Source: Blastococcus litoris (GTDB lineage: Bacteria; Actinomycetota; Actinomycetes; Mycobacteriales; Geodermatophilaceae). From it: a DNA stretch of 64,000 bases. Positions 26,859 to 35,621 of this stretch are shown here, piece after piece. Numbering within the stretch: the stretch's first letter is position 1; each line of letters starts with the position of its first letter. Both the position numbers and the translations under genes were made by a program. The stretch is from positions 332,920-396,919 of the forward strand of contig NZ_QCZF01000006.1 of NCBI RefSeq assembly GCF_003075095.1, written 5' to 3'. A model generated the notes under the pieces. The model was not told the origin of the DNA. It was given only the letters and a program-made list of their open reading frames with translations, and did no database searches.

Positions 26859-27356
26859 TCACCGTCCGCCGGTGAGGCGCTCCTCCATCCGCCGCGCTCG
26901 ATCGGCCGGCATCCCCGGACCGGGGAGCGCGTCCACCTCGGAGGCGTCGTGTACCTCGCCGCAGGACGTGCACACGGTCTGCGTGCGGAGGTCGCCCCCG
27001 CAGGGGCGGTGGTGGTAGAGGACCGGGGGCCCGTCGGGAGCCGACCAGCGGTCGCCCCACGCGGTCAGCGCGATGAGGGCGGGCGCGAGGTCGCGCCCTT
27101 TCTCGGTGAGCAGGTACTCGTACGCCTCGGGCTGCTCGGAGTACCGCTGCCGCCGCATGATCCCGGCCGCGACGAACCCGTCGAGTCGCGACGCCAGGAC
27201 GTTCGTCGCGATCCCGAGACTGCGCTGGAAGTCGGCGAACCGCGTCGAGCCGGCGAAGAGGGCGTTGCGGACGATCAGCACGCTCCAGCGCTCGCCCACC
27301 GCCTCCAGCGCCCGGGCGATCGAGCACACCTCCGCGTCATACGTCTTCCCCAGCAC
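26859..27356 (-). CDS. HxlR-family winged-helix regulator
   Basis: 165 aa from a GTG at 27356 (VLGKTYDAEVCS). HxlR core ALEAVGERWSVLIVRNALFAGSTRF, then ASRLDGFVAAGIMRRQRYSE and YEYLLTEKGRDLAPAL. C-terminal CGG...CTSCGE carries a possible metal or thiol site. Divergent from an SRPBCC gene with CTTGCATCACG and CTTGCGTCATGCAAG repeats between them. Confidence 0.9.
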   Translation of the reverse strand: MLGKTYDAEVCSIARALEAVGERWSVLIVRNALFAGSTRFADFQRSLGIATNVLASRLDGFVAAGIMRRQRYSEQPEAYEYLLTEKGRDLAPALIALTAWGDRWSAPDGPPVLYHHRPCGGDLRTQTVCTSCGEVHDASEVDALPGPGMPADRARRMEERLTGGR

Positions 27357-27378
27357 GGGACCGATCGTAGCGAAGGCA

Positions 27379-27426
27379 CTTGCATCACGAAAGCCCACGT
27401 CTCTACGGTGACTTGCGTCATGCAAG
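27379..27426. promoter_or_regulatory. HxlR operator candidates
   Basis: CTTGCGTCATGCAAG (27412-27426) is a 5-bp-arm palindrome; CTTGCATCACG (27379-27389) is a related copy 33 bp upstream. Both lie in the 90-bp gap between the HxlR and SRPBCC starts. Confidence 0.6.
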
Positions 27427-27446
27427 CCGGTTCCCCTGGAGGAGTC

Positions 27447-27929
27447 ATGAGCAACCCGAGCTACACCACGTCATTCACCGCCGGCCGCTCGCCGGACCAG
27501 GTCATCGACGCCATCACCGACGTGCGGAGCTGGTGGATGACGAAGGTCGACGGCGACAACCGTGCCGTCGGCGACGAGTTCTCCTACCGGGTCCCCGGCA
27601 TCCACTACTGCCGGATGCGGGTGACCGAACTGGTCCCCGGGCAGCGGGTGGTGTGGCAGGTCGTCGACAACCACATGGGCTTCATCGAGGACCAGAGCGA
27701 GTGGAAGGGCACCGAGATCCGCTTCGAGCTGTCCGAGCGGGACGGCGGGACCGAGCTCCGCTTCACCCACGACGGCCTCGTGCCGGCCTACGAGTGCTTC
27801 GACGTCTGCCGGAACGCCTGGACCTTCTACGTCGGGGACAGCCTGCGCAGCCTCATCGAGACCGGTGAGGGCAAGCCGTCGGACCCGGACGCGATCAGCC
27901 TGGGCGAGGAGGCGGCGCGCGCCGGCTGA
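27447..27929 (+). CDS. SRPBCC-fold protein (AHSA1-like)
   Basis: 160 aa from an ATG after CTGGAGGAG. AHSA1/SRPBCC pattern: YTTSFTAGRSPDQVIDAITD, the aromatic SWWMTKVDGDN, then RMRVTELVPGQRVVWQVVDNH and a C-terminal helix NAWTFYVGDSLRSLIETGEG. Such proteins bind hydrophobic small molecules. Divergently paired with and probably repressed by the HxlR protein. Confidence 0.87.
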   Translation: MSNPSYTTSFTAGRSPDQVIDAITDVRSWWMTKVDGDNRAVGDEFSYRVPGIHYCRMRVTELVPGQRVVWQVVDNHMGFIEDQSEWKGTEIRFELSERDGGTELRFTHDGLVPAYECFDVCRNAWTFYVGDSLRSLIETGEGKPSDPDAISLGEEAARAG

Positions 27930-27982
27930 CGGGCGCCCTCGGACGAGCCGACCGCCGCCCCTGGTGATGGCAGACTCGCCTG

Positions 27983-28723
27983 GTGGCGACGGTCCTGGTC
28001 ACCGGGGCGACCGGTGCGCTCGGCGTCCCGACAGTCGAGCGGCTCCGCGCCGCCGGGCACGACGTCCGGGCGCTGAGCCGGCGCAGCGGACCCGGGCTGG
28101 TGACCGGCGACCTGCTGACCGGCGCCGGCATCGAGGCCGCGATCGCCGGAGCCGGCACGGTGCTCCACCTGGCCACGGGCCTGCGCCGGAAGGACGTCGT
28201 CCTCGCGCGGACGCTCCTCGACGCCGCACGCCGGGCGGACGTCGAGCACCTGGTGCTCGTCTCGATCGTCGGGATCGAGCACATCCCGCTGGGCTACTAC
28301 CGGGACAAGCTGGAGATCGAGCGCCTGGTGTCGACGTCGGGGGTGCCGCACACGATCCTGCGCGCGACCCAGTTCCACACGCTGGTCGACCAGCTGTTCA
28401 CCGTCCAGCGGCGGCTGCCGGTCCTCCTGTCGCCCGCCTTCGCCGTGCAGCCGATCGCTCCGGTGGACGTGGCCGAGCGGCTGGTCGAGCTGTCGTCGTC
28501 CGGGCCGGCCGGCCGCGTGGCCGACATCGGTGGACCGGCCGTCCGACCCCTGCGCGAGCTGGCCCGTGCCTGGGCCGGGGCGCGTGGGGTGCGGCGGCCG
28601 GTCGTGCCGGTCAGGTGGCCCGGCCGGGTGTTCGCCGGCTACCGGGCCGGGCACAACCTGGTCGCCGGACCGCCCTACGGCCGAGTCCCCTTCGAGGAGC
28701 ACCTGGCCGGCCGGACCGGCTGA
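27983..28723 (+). CDS. NAD(P)-binding NmrA/SDR-like protein
   Basis: 246 aa from a GTG. Rossmann start VLVTGATGALGVPTVERL, the region VLHLATGLRRKDVVLARTLL, and VSIVGIEHIPLGYYRDKLEIE carrying the YxxxK-like pair of atypical SDRs. No catalytic Ser-Tyr-Lys triad is certain. It follows the SRPBCC gene by about 50 bp and may share its promoter. Confidence 0.85.
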   Translation: MATVLVTGATGALGVPTVERLRAAGHDVRALSRRSGPGLVTGDLLTGAGIEAAIAGAGTVLHLATGLRRKDVVLARTLLDAARRADVEHLVLVSIVGIEHIPLGYYRDKLEIERLVSTSGVPHTILRATQFHTLVDQLFTVQRRLPVLLSPAFAVQPIAPVDVAERLVELSSSGPAGRVADIGGPAVRPLRELARAWAGARGVRRPVVPVRWPGRVFAGYRAGHNLVAGPPYGRVPFEEHLAGRTG

Positions 28724-28727
28724 CGGG

Positions 28728-28788
28728 CGTTCCCGCGGGAACGTCTGAGCAAGCCTGCCGGCTTGCCCGAGCGTTCCCGCAGGAACGC
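28728..28788. terminator. Three consecutive inverted repeats between convergent genes
   Basis: CGTTCCCGCGGGAACG (28728-28743, perfect palindrome), GCAAGCC-TGCC-GGCTTGC (28749-28766) and GCGTTCC-CGCA-GGAACGC (28771-28788). The first and third share the GCGTTCCCGC half. The group separates convergent genes and probably terminates both. Confidence 0.6.
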
Positions 28789-28790
28789 GC

Positions 28791-29621
28791 TCAGCTCTTC
28801 GGGCCGTGCGCCGCGACCGACAGCGGCTCCCAGGTGCGCCAGGTGGCCAGCCGCGACTCGTAGTCGCGCTCGGCGATCCCCAGCGGACCGTCGCCGAAGA
28901 AGACCCGCAGCGGCGGCTGCTCGGCGTCCACGAGCTGGAGGACGGCCTCGCGGGTGGCCAGCGGGTCGCCGGGGTTGCCCGCGCGCGCCTTGCGCTGCTC
29001 GGCGGCCTTCTCGCGGAAGGCGTCGTAGGCGGGGTTCTGCTCGGCGTGCTTGGCCGACGAGCCGCCCCAGTCGGTGCCGTAGGCGCCGGGCTCGATGATC
29101 GTCACCGTGATCCCGAAGTCGGCGACCTCCGCCGCGAGCGACTGGCTGAAGGCCTCGAGCGCCCACTTGGAGGCGTTGTAGATCCCGATGTTCGGGAACG
29201 CGCTGATCCCGCCGATGCTGCTGACCTGCAGGAAGTGGCCCGATCCCTGCTCGCGGAAGTACGGCAGCGCCGCCTGCGTGACGAAGAGGGCGCCGAACAC
29301 GTTCGTGTCGAACTGGGCGCGGGCCTCCGCCTCGGAGATCTCCTCGATCATCCCGAACTGGCCGTAGCCGGCGTTGTTGACGACGACGTCGAGCCGGCCG
29401 AACCGGTCGTGGGCGTCCTTCACCGCGGCGAACACCGCGTCGCGGTCGTCGACGTCCAGCTGCAGGGGCAGCAGTCGGTCGCCGTACTGCTGGGCGAGGT
29501 CGTCGAGGGTCTTGGGGTCGCGGGCGGTGGCGGCGACGGAGTCGCCGCGGTCGAGGGCGGCGATGGTCCACTCGCGGCCGAAGCCGCGGGACGCGCCGGT
29601 GATGAACCAGGTCTTCGGCAT
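28791..29621 (-). CDS. Short-chain dehydrogenase/reductase
   Basis: 276 aa classical SDR. TGASRGFGREWT (cofactor loop), NNAGYG, VSSIGGIS and YNASKWALEAFSQSL carrying catalytic Ser, Tyr and Lys. C-terminus longer than the core by about 30 residues (LATWRTWEPLSVAAHGPKS). Substrate unknown. Encoded on the minus strand downstream of an HxlR gene, with a 40-bp gap. Confidence 0.93.
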   Translation of the reverse strand: MPKTWFITGASRGFGREWTIAALDRGDSVAATARDPKTLDDLAQQYGDRLLPLQLDVDDRDAVFAAVKDAHDRFGRLDVVVNNAGYGQFGMIEEISEAEARAQFDTNVFGALFVTQAALPYFREQGSGHFLQVSSIGGISAFPNIGIYNASKWALEAFSQSLAAEVADFGITVTIIEPGAYGTDWGGSSAKHAEQNPAYDAFREKAAEQRKARAGNPGDPLATREAVLQLVDAEQPPLRVFFGDGPLGIAERDYESRLATWRTWEPLSVAAHGPKS

Positions 29622-29661
29622 GCCGGCGACAAGTCGCGCGGCGCCGGTCTTGTTCCGGAGC

Positions 29662-30102
29662 TCAGCTCTCGTGGGTCGCGTGCCGCTCGGTGTCCCGGCC
29701 GACCCGCTCGCCGCAGACGTCGCACACCCAGGACGCCTGGATCCGGTGCCCGCGGTGGCGTAGCTCCACCGGCGGGACGTCGGCGACGTACCGGTCGCCC
29801 CACTGCATGAGGGCCTGCAGGACCGGCAGCAGGTCGCGCCCGGCCTTGGTCAGGTGGTAGTCCGAGCGGGGCGGGTTCTGGCTGTACTCCCGCCGCTCGA
29901 GCACGCCGGCGTCGACCAGGGCGGTCAGCCGCGCGGCCAGCCGCTCACGGGGCGCTCCGGTGCCGCGGAGGATCTCGCTGAACCGGTGCGCACCGAGCGA
30001 CACCTCGCGGACGACGAGCAGTGCCCACCGGTCGCCGACCACGTCGAGCGCGCCCGCGATGGAGCAGCGCCGTCCCGGGAGGTCGTCCAGCCGTGTCGTC
30101 AT
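29662..30102 (-). CDS. HxlR-family winged-helix regulator
   Basis: 146 aa. DVVGDRWALLVVREVSLGAHRF, then RLAARLTALVDAGVLERREY and DYHLTKAGRDLLPVL; C-terminal CDVCGERVG may bind a metal or react with oxidants. Divergent from the MFS-SDR-thioesterase operon with two perfect palindromes between the starts, which it very probably occupies. Confidence 0.92.
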   Translation of the reverse strand: MTTRLDDLPGRRCSIAGALDVVGDRWALLVVREVSLGAHRFSEILRGTGAPRERLAARLTALVDAGVLERREYSQNPPRSDYHLTKAGRDLLPVLQALMQWGDRYVADVPPVELRHRGHRIQASWVCDVCGERVGRDTERHATHES

Positions 30103-30109
30103 GCCACAA

Positions 30110-30168
30110 GGTTCGCATATCGAACCCACTCGTGTACGGTCCTGCCCAGTCGGTTCGACATCCGAACC
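30110..30168. promoter_or_regulatory. Two identical-arm HxlR operators
   Basis: GGTTCG-CATAT-CGAACC (30110-30126) and GGTTCG-ACATC-CGAACC (30152-30168). Same 6-bp arms and 5-bp spacer, centres 42 bp apart (four helical turns). The first lies 8 bp from the HxlR start, the second 20 bp from the MFS start, so each overlaps one promoter of the divergon. Confidence 0.78.
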
Positions 30169-30187
30169 ATGCAGGAGGCGGGGGCGC

Positions 30188-31618
30188 ATGACGACGACCG
30201 AGCACCGGACGACGACCGCCACCCGCCCCGGGCTCGTGCTGCTCGTGGTCTCGGCCGCGGTGTTCCTCGCCAGCCTCGACCTGTTCATCGTCAACGTCGC
30301 GTTCCCGGAGCTCAGCCGGTCGCTGGACGCGTCGACCAGCGCGCTGTCCTGGGTGCTCAACGGCTACACGATCACCTTCGCCGCGCTCCTGGCCCCCGCC
30401 GGCCGGATCGCCGACCGCATCGGCCGGCGGCGGGTCTTCCTCGCCGGGCTGGTCACCTTCAGCGTGGCGTCGCTGGGCTGCGCGCTCGCCTGGGGCGTGG
30501 GCAGCCTGGTCGCCTTCCGCGTCGTCCAGGCGGTCGGCGCGGCCATGGTGACGGCGACGTCGCTGGCGCTGCTCCTGCACACGTTCCCGCCGGCCCGGCG
30601 GGCGCAGGCCATCGCGGTCTGGTCGGCCGTGGGCGGGGTGGCCGCCGCGCTCGGGCCGCCGATCGGCGGACTGCTGGTCGAGGCGTCGTGGCGGTGGGTG
30701 TTCCTGGTCAACCTGCCGGTCGGGATCGCCGCCTTCGTCGTCGGCCTGCGGGTGCTGCCCGAGTCGAGGGACGAGGGGGAGACCCGCCGTCCCGATCTCG
30801 TCGGCACCGCTCTGCTCGTCGCCGCCGTCGGCCTGCTGGCGTACGGCCTGGTGGCCGGACCCGAGCGCGGCTGGGACGACGCCGTCGTCCTCGGTGCCCT
30901 GGTCGGGGCGCTGCTGGCCGGTGTGCTGGTGGTCCTGCGGGCGGCCCGTGCCCCGGTCGGGACCGTGCCGGTCCTCCCGCTGCCGCTCTTCCGGGCGAGG
31001 GCCTTCGCGCTCGGGTGCCTGTCCGCCGCGGTGTTCATGGCGGCCTTCGCGGCGATGCTGCTGGGCAACGTGCTCTGGCTGACCGGTGGCTGGGGCTACT
31101 CGGCCGTGACCGCCGGGTTCGCGCTGGTGCCCGGGCCGCTGCTCGCCGCGATCACGGCGGTGCCGGCCGGGCGGCTCGGTGCCCGGGTGGGCTGCGGGAT
31201 CGTCGCGACGGCCGGGACGGCGCTCTTCGCCTTCGGCGCCCTGTGGTGGTGGGCGCAGGTCGGCCCCGAGCCGGAGTACCTGACCGGCTTCCTGCCCGGC
31301 CAGCTGCTCGCCGGGATCGGCGTCGGCCTGACCCTCACCAACCTGTCGGCGGCGGCCTCCTCGGCGCTGCCGCCCGCCGCCCTGGCCACCGGCACCGCGA
31401 CCTTCGGGGCGGCCCGGCAGCTCGGCGCGACGCTCGGGGTCGCGCTGCTGCTCGCCGTCGTCGCCGGGGACGGCGCCTCGCTCGCCGGCGCCGACCGGGG
31501 CTGGCTGCTCGTCGCGGGGCTGTCGGTCCTCGCCAGCGCCCTCGCTCTCGCCGTCGGCCGGGCCCACCACGCCGACCTGCTGCCCACCCCGGCCGCCGCC
31601 CCGGCGACCGCCCCCTGA
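30188..31618 (+). CDS. MFS efflux transporter (DHA2/EmrB-QacA family)
   Basis: 476 aa, about 14 membrane helices. Motif A GRIADRIGRRRVFLAG, motif B-like LVAFRVVQAVGAAM, and motif C-like GGVAAALGPPIGGLL typical of drug antiporters; D in helix 1 (FLASLDLFIVNVAFP). First gene of an operon with an SDR (20 bp downstream) and a thioesterase (ATGA overlap). Controlled from the HxlR operators. Confidence 0.93.
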   Translation: MTTTEHRTTTATRPGLVLLVVSAAVFLASLDLFIVNVAFPELSRSLDASTSALSWVLNGYTITFAALLAPAGRIADRIGRRRVFLAGLVTFSVASLGCALAWGVGSLVAFRVVQAVGAAMVTATSLALLLHTFPPARRAQAIAVWSAVGGVAAALGPPIGGLLVEASWRWVFLVNLPVGIAAFVVGLRVLPESRDEGETRRPDLVGTALLVAAVGLLAYGLVAGPERGWDDAVVLGALVGALLAGVLVVLRAARAPVGTVPVLPLPLFRARAFALGCLSAAVFMAAFAAMLLGNVLWLTGGWGYSAVTAGFALVPGPLLAAITAVPAGRLGARVGCGIVATAGTALFAFGALWWWAQVGPEPEYLTGFLPGQLLAGIGVGLTLTNLSAAASSALPPAALATGTATFGAARQLGATLGVALLLAVVAGDGASLAGADRGWLLVAGLSVLASALALAVGRAHHADLLPTPAAAPATAP

Positions 31619-31638
31619 CCGCCCTCCCGGAGGAGCCC

Positions 31639-32337
31639 ATGGACATCGCCTCGACCACCGCCCTCGTCACCGGCGCCAACCGCGGCCTCGGCCGCGCCCT
31701 CGCCGAAGAGCTGCTCGCCCGCGGCGCCACGGTCTACGCCGGCGCCCGCAACCCCGACACCGTCGACCTGCCCGGCGCCAAGGCGATCGCGCTCGACATC
31801 ACCGACCCCGCGTCCGTGGCCGCCGCTGTCGAGGCGACCGGCGACGTCACGCTGCTGGTCAACAACGCCGGCGTCGACAGCCGGCTGGACCTGCTCGAGG
31901 GCGACCTCGCCGCGATCGAGGCCGAGCTGGCCACCAACTTCCTCGGCCCGCTGGCGGTCACCCGGGCGTTCGTGCCGCAGATCGAGGCCAACGGCGGTGG
32001 CTCCGTCCTCAACGTCCTGTCGGTGCTGGCGTGGGTGAGCTTCCCCGGCACGGGCGCCTACTGCGCCGCCAAGTCGGCGGGCTGGTCGATGACGAACGCC
32101 TTGCGCGTCCAGCTGGCGCCGCGCTCGATCCGGGTGGCCGGCCTGTACGTCGGCTACATGGACACCGACATGGCGGCCGACGTGCGGGCGCCGAAGTCCG
32201 CGCCGGCCGACGTCGCGCGGCTCGCGGTCGACGGGATCGCCGCCGGCGACCACGAGATCGTGGCCGACGACGTCTCCCGGAACGTGCGTGCCGGGCTGTC
32301 GGCCGACGTGACGGCGCTCTACGGGCAGCTGCGATGA
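31639..32337 (+). CDS. Short-chain dehydrogenase/reductase
   Basis: 232 aa, compact SDR. TGANRGLGRALAEE, NNAGVDSRL, and SVLAWVSFPGTGAYCAAKSAGWSM with the Ser-Tyr-Lys set. Short C-terminus. Lies between the MFS transporter and a thioesterase (ATGA overlap at 32334-32337). Substrate unknown; the operon suggests modification and export of an acylated or quinone-like compound (inference). Confidence 0.92.
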   Translation: MDIASTTALVTGANRGLGRALAEELLARGATVYAGARNPDTVDLPGAKAIALDITDPASVAAAVEATGDVTLLVNNAGVDSRLDLLEGDLAAIEAELATNFLGPLAVTRAFVPQIEANGGGSVLNVLSVLAWVSFPGTGAYCAAKSAGWSMTNALRVQLAPRSIRVAGLYVGYMDTDMAADVRAPKSAPADVARLAVDGIAAGDHEIVADDVSRNVRAGLSADVTALYGQLR

Positions 32338-33077
32338 CCACGGCGCAGCAGGCCGGGCTGGTCTTCGGCCCCACCTGGCGGTCGTTCAGCAGCATCCAGG
32401 GCGGGCTGGTGGTCGGCCACCTGCTCGAGGCGGCCGCCGCGCACGCCGGCGCACCGCCCCGCGCGGTGACGGCGCACCTGCTGGGTGGCGTCACCGCCGA
32501 CCTGCCGGCGCACGTCGCGACGTCGTCCGACCGGGAGGGCCGCACGGGCAGCGTGCGCAGCGAGATGTGGCAGGACGGCGACCTGCGGGCCGTCGCCCAG
32601 GTGCTGACGCTGGCGCGGCCGGCGACACCGGTGCACGAGCCCTATCCGCCGGTGGGCGGCTACCGGCCGGAGGACGGCGTCCCGTTCGAGCTTCCCCGCG
32701 ACTACGTGCCGATCGCCGAGCACACCGAGATCCGGGCGCTGGGGCCGTCGCGGCCGTTGGCCGGCGGTCCGGAGCCGCGGCTGCACGCGTGGGTGCGGAT
32801 GCGCGGTGGCCTGGCGCCGCTGGTGCAGGTCGGCGTCCTGCTCGACGCGCTCCCGCCGTCGCTGTTCGCCGTCCGGACGGTGCCGGCGGCCATGCCGACG
32901 GTGGAGCTGACCGCCCACCTGGCCGGGGAGCCGCCGGAGACCGGTGCGTGGGTGCGCGTGGACCAGCGGACGGTGTGGACGGATGCCGACGTCGCGGTGG
33001 ACGACGTCGAGCTGCGCGCGGTCGACGGCTCGCTGGTGGCGCGGGGGCGGCAGACCCGCCGAATGCCGCCGGCCTGA
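32334..33077 (+). CDS. Acyl-CoA thioesterase-like (double hot-dog) protein
   Basis: 247 aa from the ATG overlapping the SDR stop. Hot-dog features: FGPTWRSFSSIQGGLVVGHLLEAA near the N-terminus and a second half with WVRMRGGLAPLVQVGVLLDALPPSLFAV, like TesB/4HBT_3 proteins. Third gene of the HxlR-controlled operon. No catalytic residue could be assigned with confidence. Confidence 0.8.
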   Translation: MTTAQQAGLVFGPTWRSFSSIQGGLVVGHLLEAAAAHAGAPPRAVTAHLLGGVTADLPAHVATSSDREGRTGSVRSEMWQDGDLRAVAQVLTLARPATPVHEPYPPVGGYRPEDGVPFELPRDYVPIAEHTEIRALGPSRPLAGGPEPRLHAWVRMRGGLAPLVQVGVLLDALPPSLFAVRTVPAAMPTVELTAHLAGEPPETGAWVRVDQRTVWTDADVAVDDVELRAVDGSLVARGRQTRRMPPA

Positions 33078-33095
33078 CGACCGCGCGCAGCCTGC

Positions 33096-33740
33096 TCAGT
33101 AGGCGACGGTGAAGCGGGCGCGCCGGTGGGCCGGCTGCTCGATCTCGTCGACGACGGCGGTGGCGAAGTCGGCGCCGCCGATGAAGGAGTTGCCCTCCTC
33201 GTCGGCGAGCAGGAGGTCCCCGCCGACGCGGTAGGTGCCCGTGGGCTCGCCGGGGGCGAAGCCGCCGAAGCCGGCGGGCGGGCAGAGGTAGAACCAGTCG
33301 AGGCTCTCCGGCGAGTTCCGCAGGTCGTCGAGCGCAGCCGCCATCTCCAGGCTCTCCGGCTTGTACTCGGCCGGGAAGTCCGGGGTGTCGAAGAGGCGCG
33401 GTCCGCCCTCGGCGACGTGCAGGGAGCCGGCGCCTCCGATGACGCCGATGCGCACGCCGGCGCGCTCGGCCTCGGCGGCCAGCTCGGCGATGCCGGCGGC
33501 GACGCGGCCCTCCATGTCGCCGCGGGGGGCGACGCTCACGACGACGACGTCGGAGTCGGCCAGGACCTTGGCGCGGGTGTCGGCGTCGAGCAGGGAGCCC
33601 TGGGCGTAGTCGACGCCGTCGACGCGCTGCTCGGGGAGGTTGCGGCTGATCGACGTCACCGAGTGCCCGCGCCGCGCCGCCTCGGTGACGATGTTGCTGC
33701 CGGCGTAGCCGGTCCCGCCGAACACGCTGATCCGTGCCAT
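33096..33740 (-). CDS. NAD(P)H-binding atypical SDR (YwnB-like)
   Basis: 214 aa. ISVFGGTGYAGSNIVTEAARRGH (nucleotide loop), VVVSVAPRGDM and GVIGGAGSLHVAEGGPRLFD, FYLCPPAGFGGF. This subfamily is often under HxlR control in actinobacteria. A near-perfect operator-like palindrome lies 45 bp upstream (33785-33806), but no regulator gene is adjacent. Confidence 0.88.
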   Translation of the reverse strand: MARISVFGGTGYAGSNIVTEAARRGHSVTSISRNLPEQRVDGVDYAQGSLLDADTRAKVLADSDVVVVSVAPRGDMEGRVAAGIAELAAEAERAGVRIGVIGGAGSLHVAEGGPRLFDTPDFPAEYKPESLEMAAALDDLRNSPESLDWFYLCPPAGFGGFAPGEPTGTYRVGGDLLLADEEGNSFIGGADFATAVVDEIEQPAHRRARFTVAY

Positions 33741-33784
33741 GTCTGTTCCTCCGGTTGCTGGTGGTGCTCCGGGCAACCGGCCCA

Positions 33785-33806
33785 GGTACTTGAACATTCC
33801 AGTACC
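33785..33806. promoter_or_regulatory. Palindrome of HxlR-operator type, no adjacent regulator
   Basis: GGTACT, one base, GAA, two bases, TTC, one base, AGTACC: symmetric at 18 of 22 positions. Located upstream of the YwnB-like gene. The half-site ACTnGAA resembles other HxlR targets (inference). Confidence 0.6.
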
Positions 33807-33892
33807 TCGAGCAGTCGTTGTCGCGATCTTGTGGTCGTGGTCTGATCGCTGTCTGCGTGGCAACGGCGCCGCGCGATCGACGAGGGGGGCTC

Positions 33893-35020
33893 ATGGCCGA
33901 GGTCCACGGCAGCTTCGACGAGCGGTTCGCCGGGGTGCGGGACGCGCTGGCGCAGCACCTGGACGGCGACGAGGTCGGCGCCTCCGTCGCGGTGGACCTC
34001 GACGGCGAGACCGTCGTCGACATCTGGGGCGGCTACCGCGACGAGCAGCGGACCACCCCGTGGACGCAGGACACGATCGTCAACGTCTGGTCGACGACGA
34101 AGTGCGTGCTCAACCTGGCCGCGCTGATGCTGATCGACCGGGGCGACCTCGACCCGTACGCGCCGGTGGGCAACTACTGGCCGGAGTTCTCGGCCAAGGG
34201 CAAGAAGGACGTCGAGGTGCGGCACCTGATGTCGCACACGTCCGGCGTCTCCGGCTGGGAGCAGCCGTTCTCCGTCCGCGACATGTACGACTGGGAGACG
34301 GCGTGCGAGCGGCTGGCCGGGCAGCGCCCGTGGTGGGAGCCGGGGACGGCGTCGGGCTACCACGCGGCGACCCAGGGATTCCTGGTCGGCGAGGTCGTCC
34401 GGCGGATCACCAACAAGACGTTCTCGACGTTCGTGCGGGAGGAGATCGCCGAGCCGCTGGGGGCCGACTTCCAGCTCGGTGCCCGGCCCGCCGACTGGGA
34501 CCGGGTCGCCTCGCTGGTGGCGCCCCCGCGGCCCGAGTCGGCAGGCGACCCCGACCCGGCGTCGATCTCGGTGCGCACGTTCACGGCGCCGGTGATGTCG
34601 GTGAAGGCGACGGAGACGCCGGAGTGGCGGGCCGCCGACCTGGGCGCGCTGAACGGGCACTCGAACGCGCGGGGCGTGCTCGACGTGCTGCGGGTGCTCT
34701 CGCTCGGCGGGACCGCCGGCGGCGTGCGGCTGCTGTCCTCGAAGACGATCGAGCTCGTGTTCGACCAGCAGTCCGACGGCAAGGACCTGGTGCTGGAGGA
34801 GCCGTTCCGGTTCGGGATCGGCTACTGCCTCGGGTCGCCGGTGGTGCCGTACGTGCCGTCGGGCCGCACGTTCTACTGGGGCGGCTGGGGCGGGTCGCTG
34901 GCCGTGATGGACCTCGACCGCCGGCTCACGATCACGTACATGATGAACGCGATGGCGCAGGGGATCCTCGGGTCCGCGCGGTCGGAGGCCTACGTCCGTG
35001 CGGTGTACGACGCACTCTGA
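33893..35020 (+). CDS. Serine hydrolase of the beta-lactamase/EstB fold
   Basis: 375 aa from an ATG after GAGGGGGGC. Class C beta-lactamase-like fold: SxxK as STTK in NVWSTTKCVLNLAALML, YxN-like site GYHAATQGFLVGE, and a C-terminal WGGWGGSLAVMD in place of the KTG box. Such EstB-type proteins are esterases, not resistance enzymes. No signal peptide, so cytoplasmic. Followed after 34 bp by the SRPBCC gene. Confidence 0.9.
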   Translation: MAEVHGSFDERFAGVRDALAQHLDGDEVGASVAVDLDGETVVDIWGGYRDEQRTTPWTQDTIVNVWSTTKCVLNLAALMLIDRGDLDPYAPVGNYWPEFSAKGKKDVEVRHLMSHTSGVSGWEQPFSVRDMYDWETACERLAGQRPWWEPGTASGYHAATQGFLVGEVVRRITNKTFSTFVREEIAEPLGADFQLGARPADWDRVASLVAPPRPESAGDPDPASISVRTFTAPVMSVKATETPEWRAADLGALNGHSNARGVLDVLRVLSLGGTAGGVRLLSSKTIELVFDQQSDGKDLVLEEPFRFGIGYCLGSPVVPYVPSGRTFYWGGWGGSLAVMDLDRRLTITYMMNAMAQGILGSARSEAYVRAVYDAL

Positions 35021-35054
35021 TTGCCCGCTGACCTGGCGGGATAGGTAGCTCGGC

Positions 35055-35621
35055 GTGGAACTCGACGACGTGCTGCCCAACAGCCACTACGTCACCCGGC
35101 AGTCGCGGTGGATCGACGCCCCGCCGGAGGTGGTGTGGGAGGCCCTGCACGAGGTGAAGCTGTCCGGCCTGCCGGTGACCGTGGTGCTGAGTGCCGCGCG
35201 CTTCCTGCCGGTCCTGCTGTCGGGCTCCGGGTTGAAGCAGGTGCACGACCGGCCGTTCCTGGACGCGCTGCCCGTGCCGCTGCTGTCCTCGACCGACAAC
35301 GAGTCGGTGGTGTTCGGCGGGGCGCTGCAGGCATGGCGGCTGCGGGGCGGCGAGGAGCCGCCGGAGCTGGACGCCGAGGAGCTGGAGCGCTTCATCCAGC
35401 CGGGCTGGGTGAAGGCGGTCATGGACTTCCGGCTGAAGCCGGTGCGGGGCGGGACGGAGCTCTCGTCGGAGACGCGGGTGCTGGCGACCGACCCGAACAC
35501 GCGGGGCCGGTTCAGCTGGTACTGGATGGTCGTGCAGCCGGGCAGCACGGCGATCCGCTGGGAGGTGCTTACGGCGGTGCAGCTGAGGGCCGAAGCGCGG
35601 GCGAAGGCCGCCGCCGCGTGA
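35055..35621 (+). CDS. SRPBCC-like (START-fold) protein
   Basis: 188 aa from a GTG. Begins YVTRQSRWIDAPPEVVWEALHEV, typical for START-like proteins. Later FIQPGWVKAVMDFRLKPVRGGTEL and ETRVLATDPNTRGRFSWYW follow the SRPBCC strand pattern. Four-base overlap (GTGA) with the following SDR, so co-translated. Function unknown. Confidence 0.78.
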   Translation: MELDDVLPNSHYVTRQSRWIDAPPEVVWEALHEVKLSGLPVTVVLSAARFLPVLLSGSGLKQVHDRPFLDALPVPLLSSTDNESVVFGGALQAWRLRGGEEPPELDAEELERFIQPGWVKAVMDFRLKPVRGGTELSSETRVLATDPNTRGRFSWYWMVVQPGSTAIRWEVLTAVQLRAEARAKAAAA

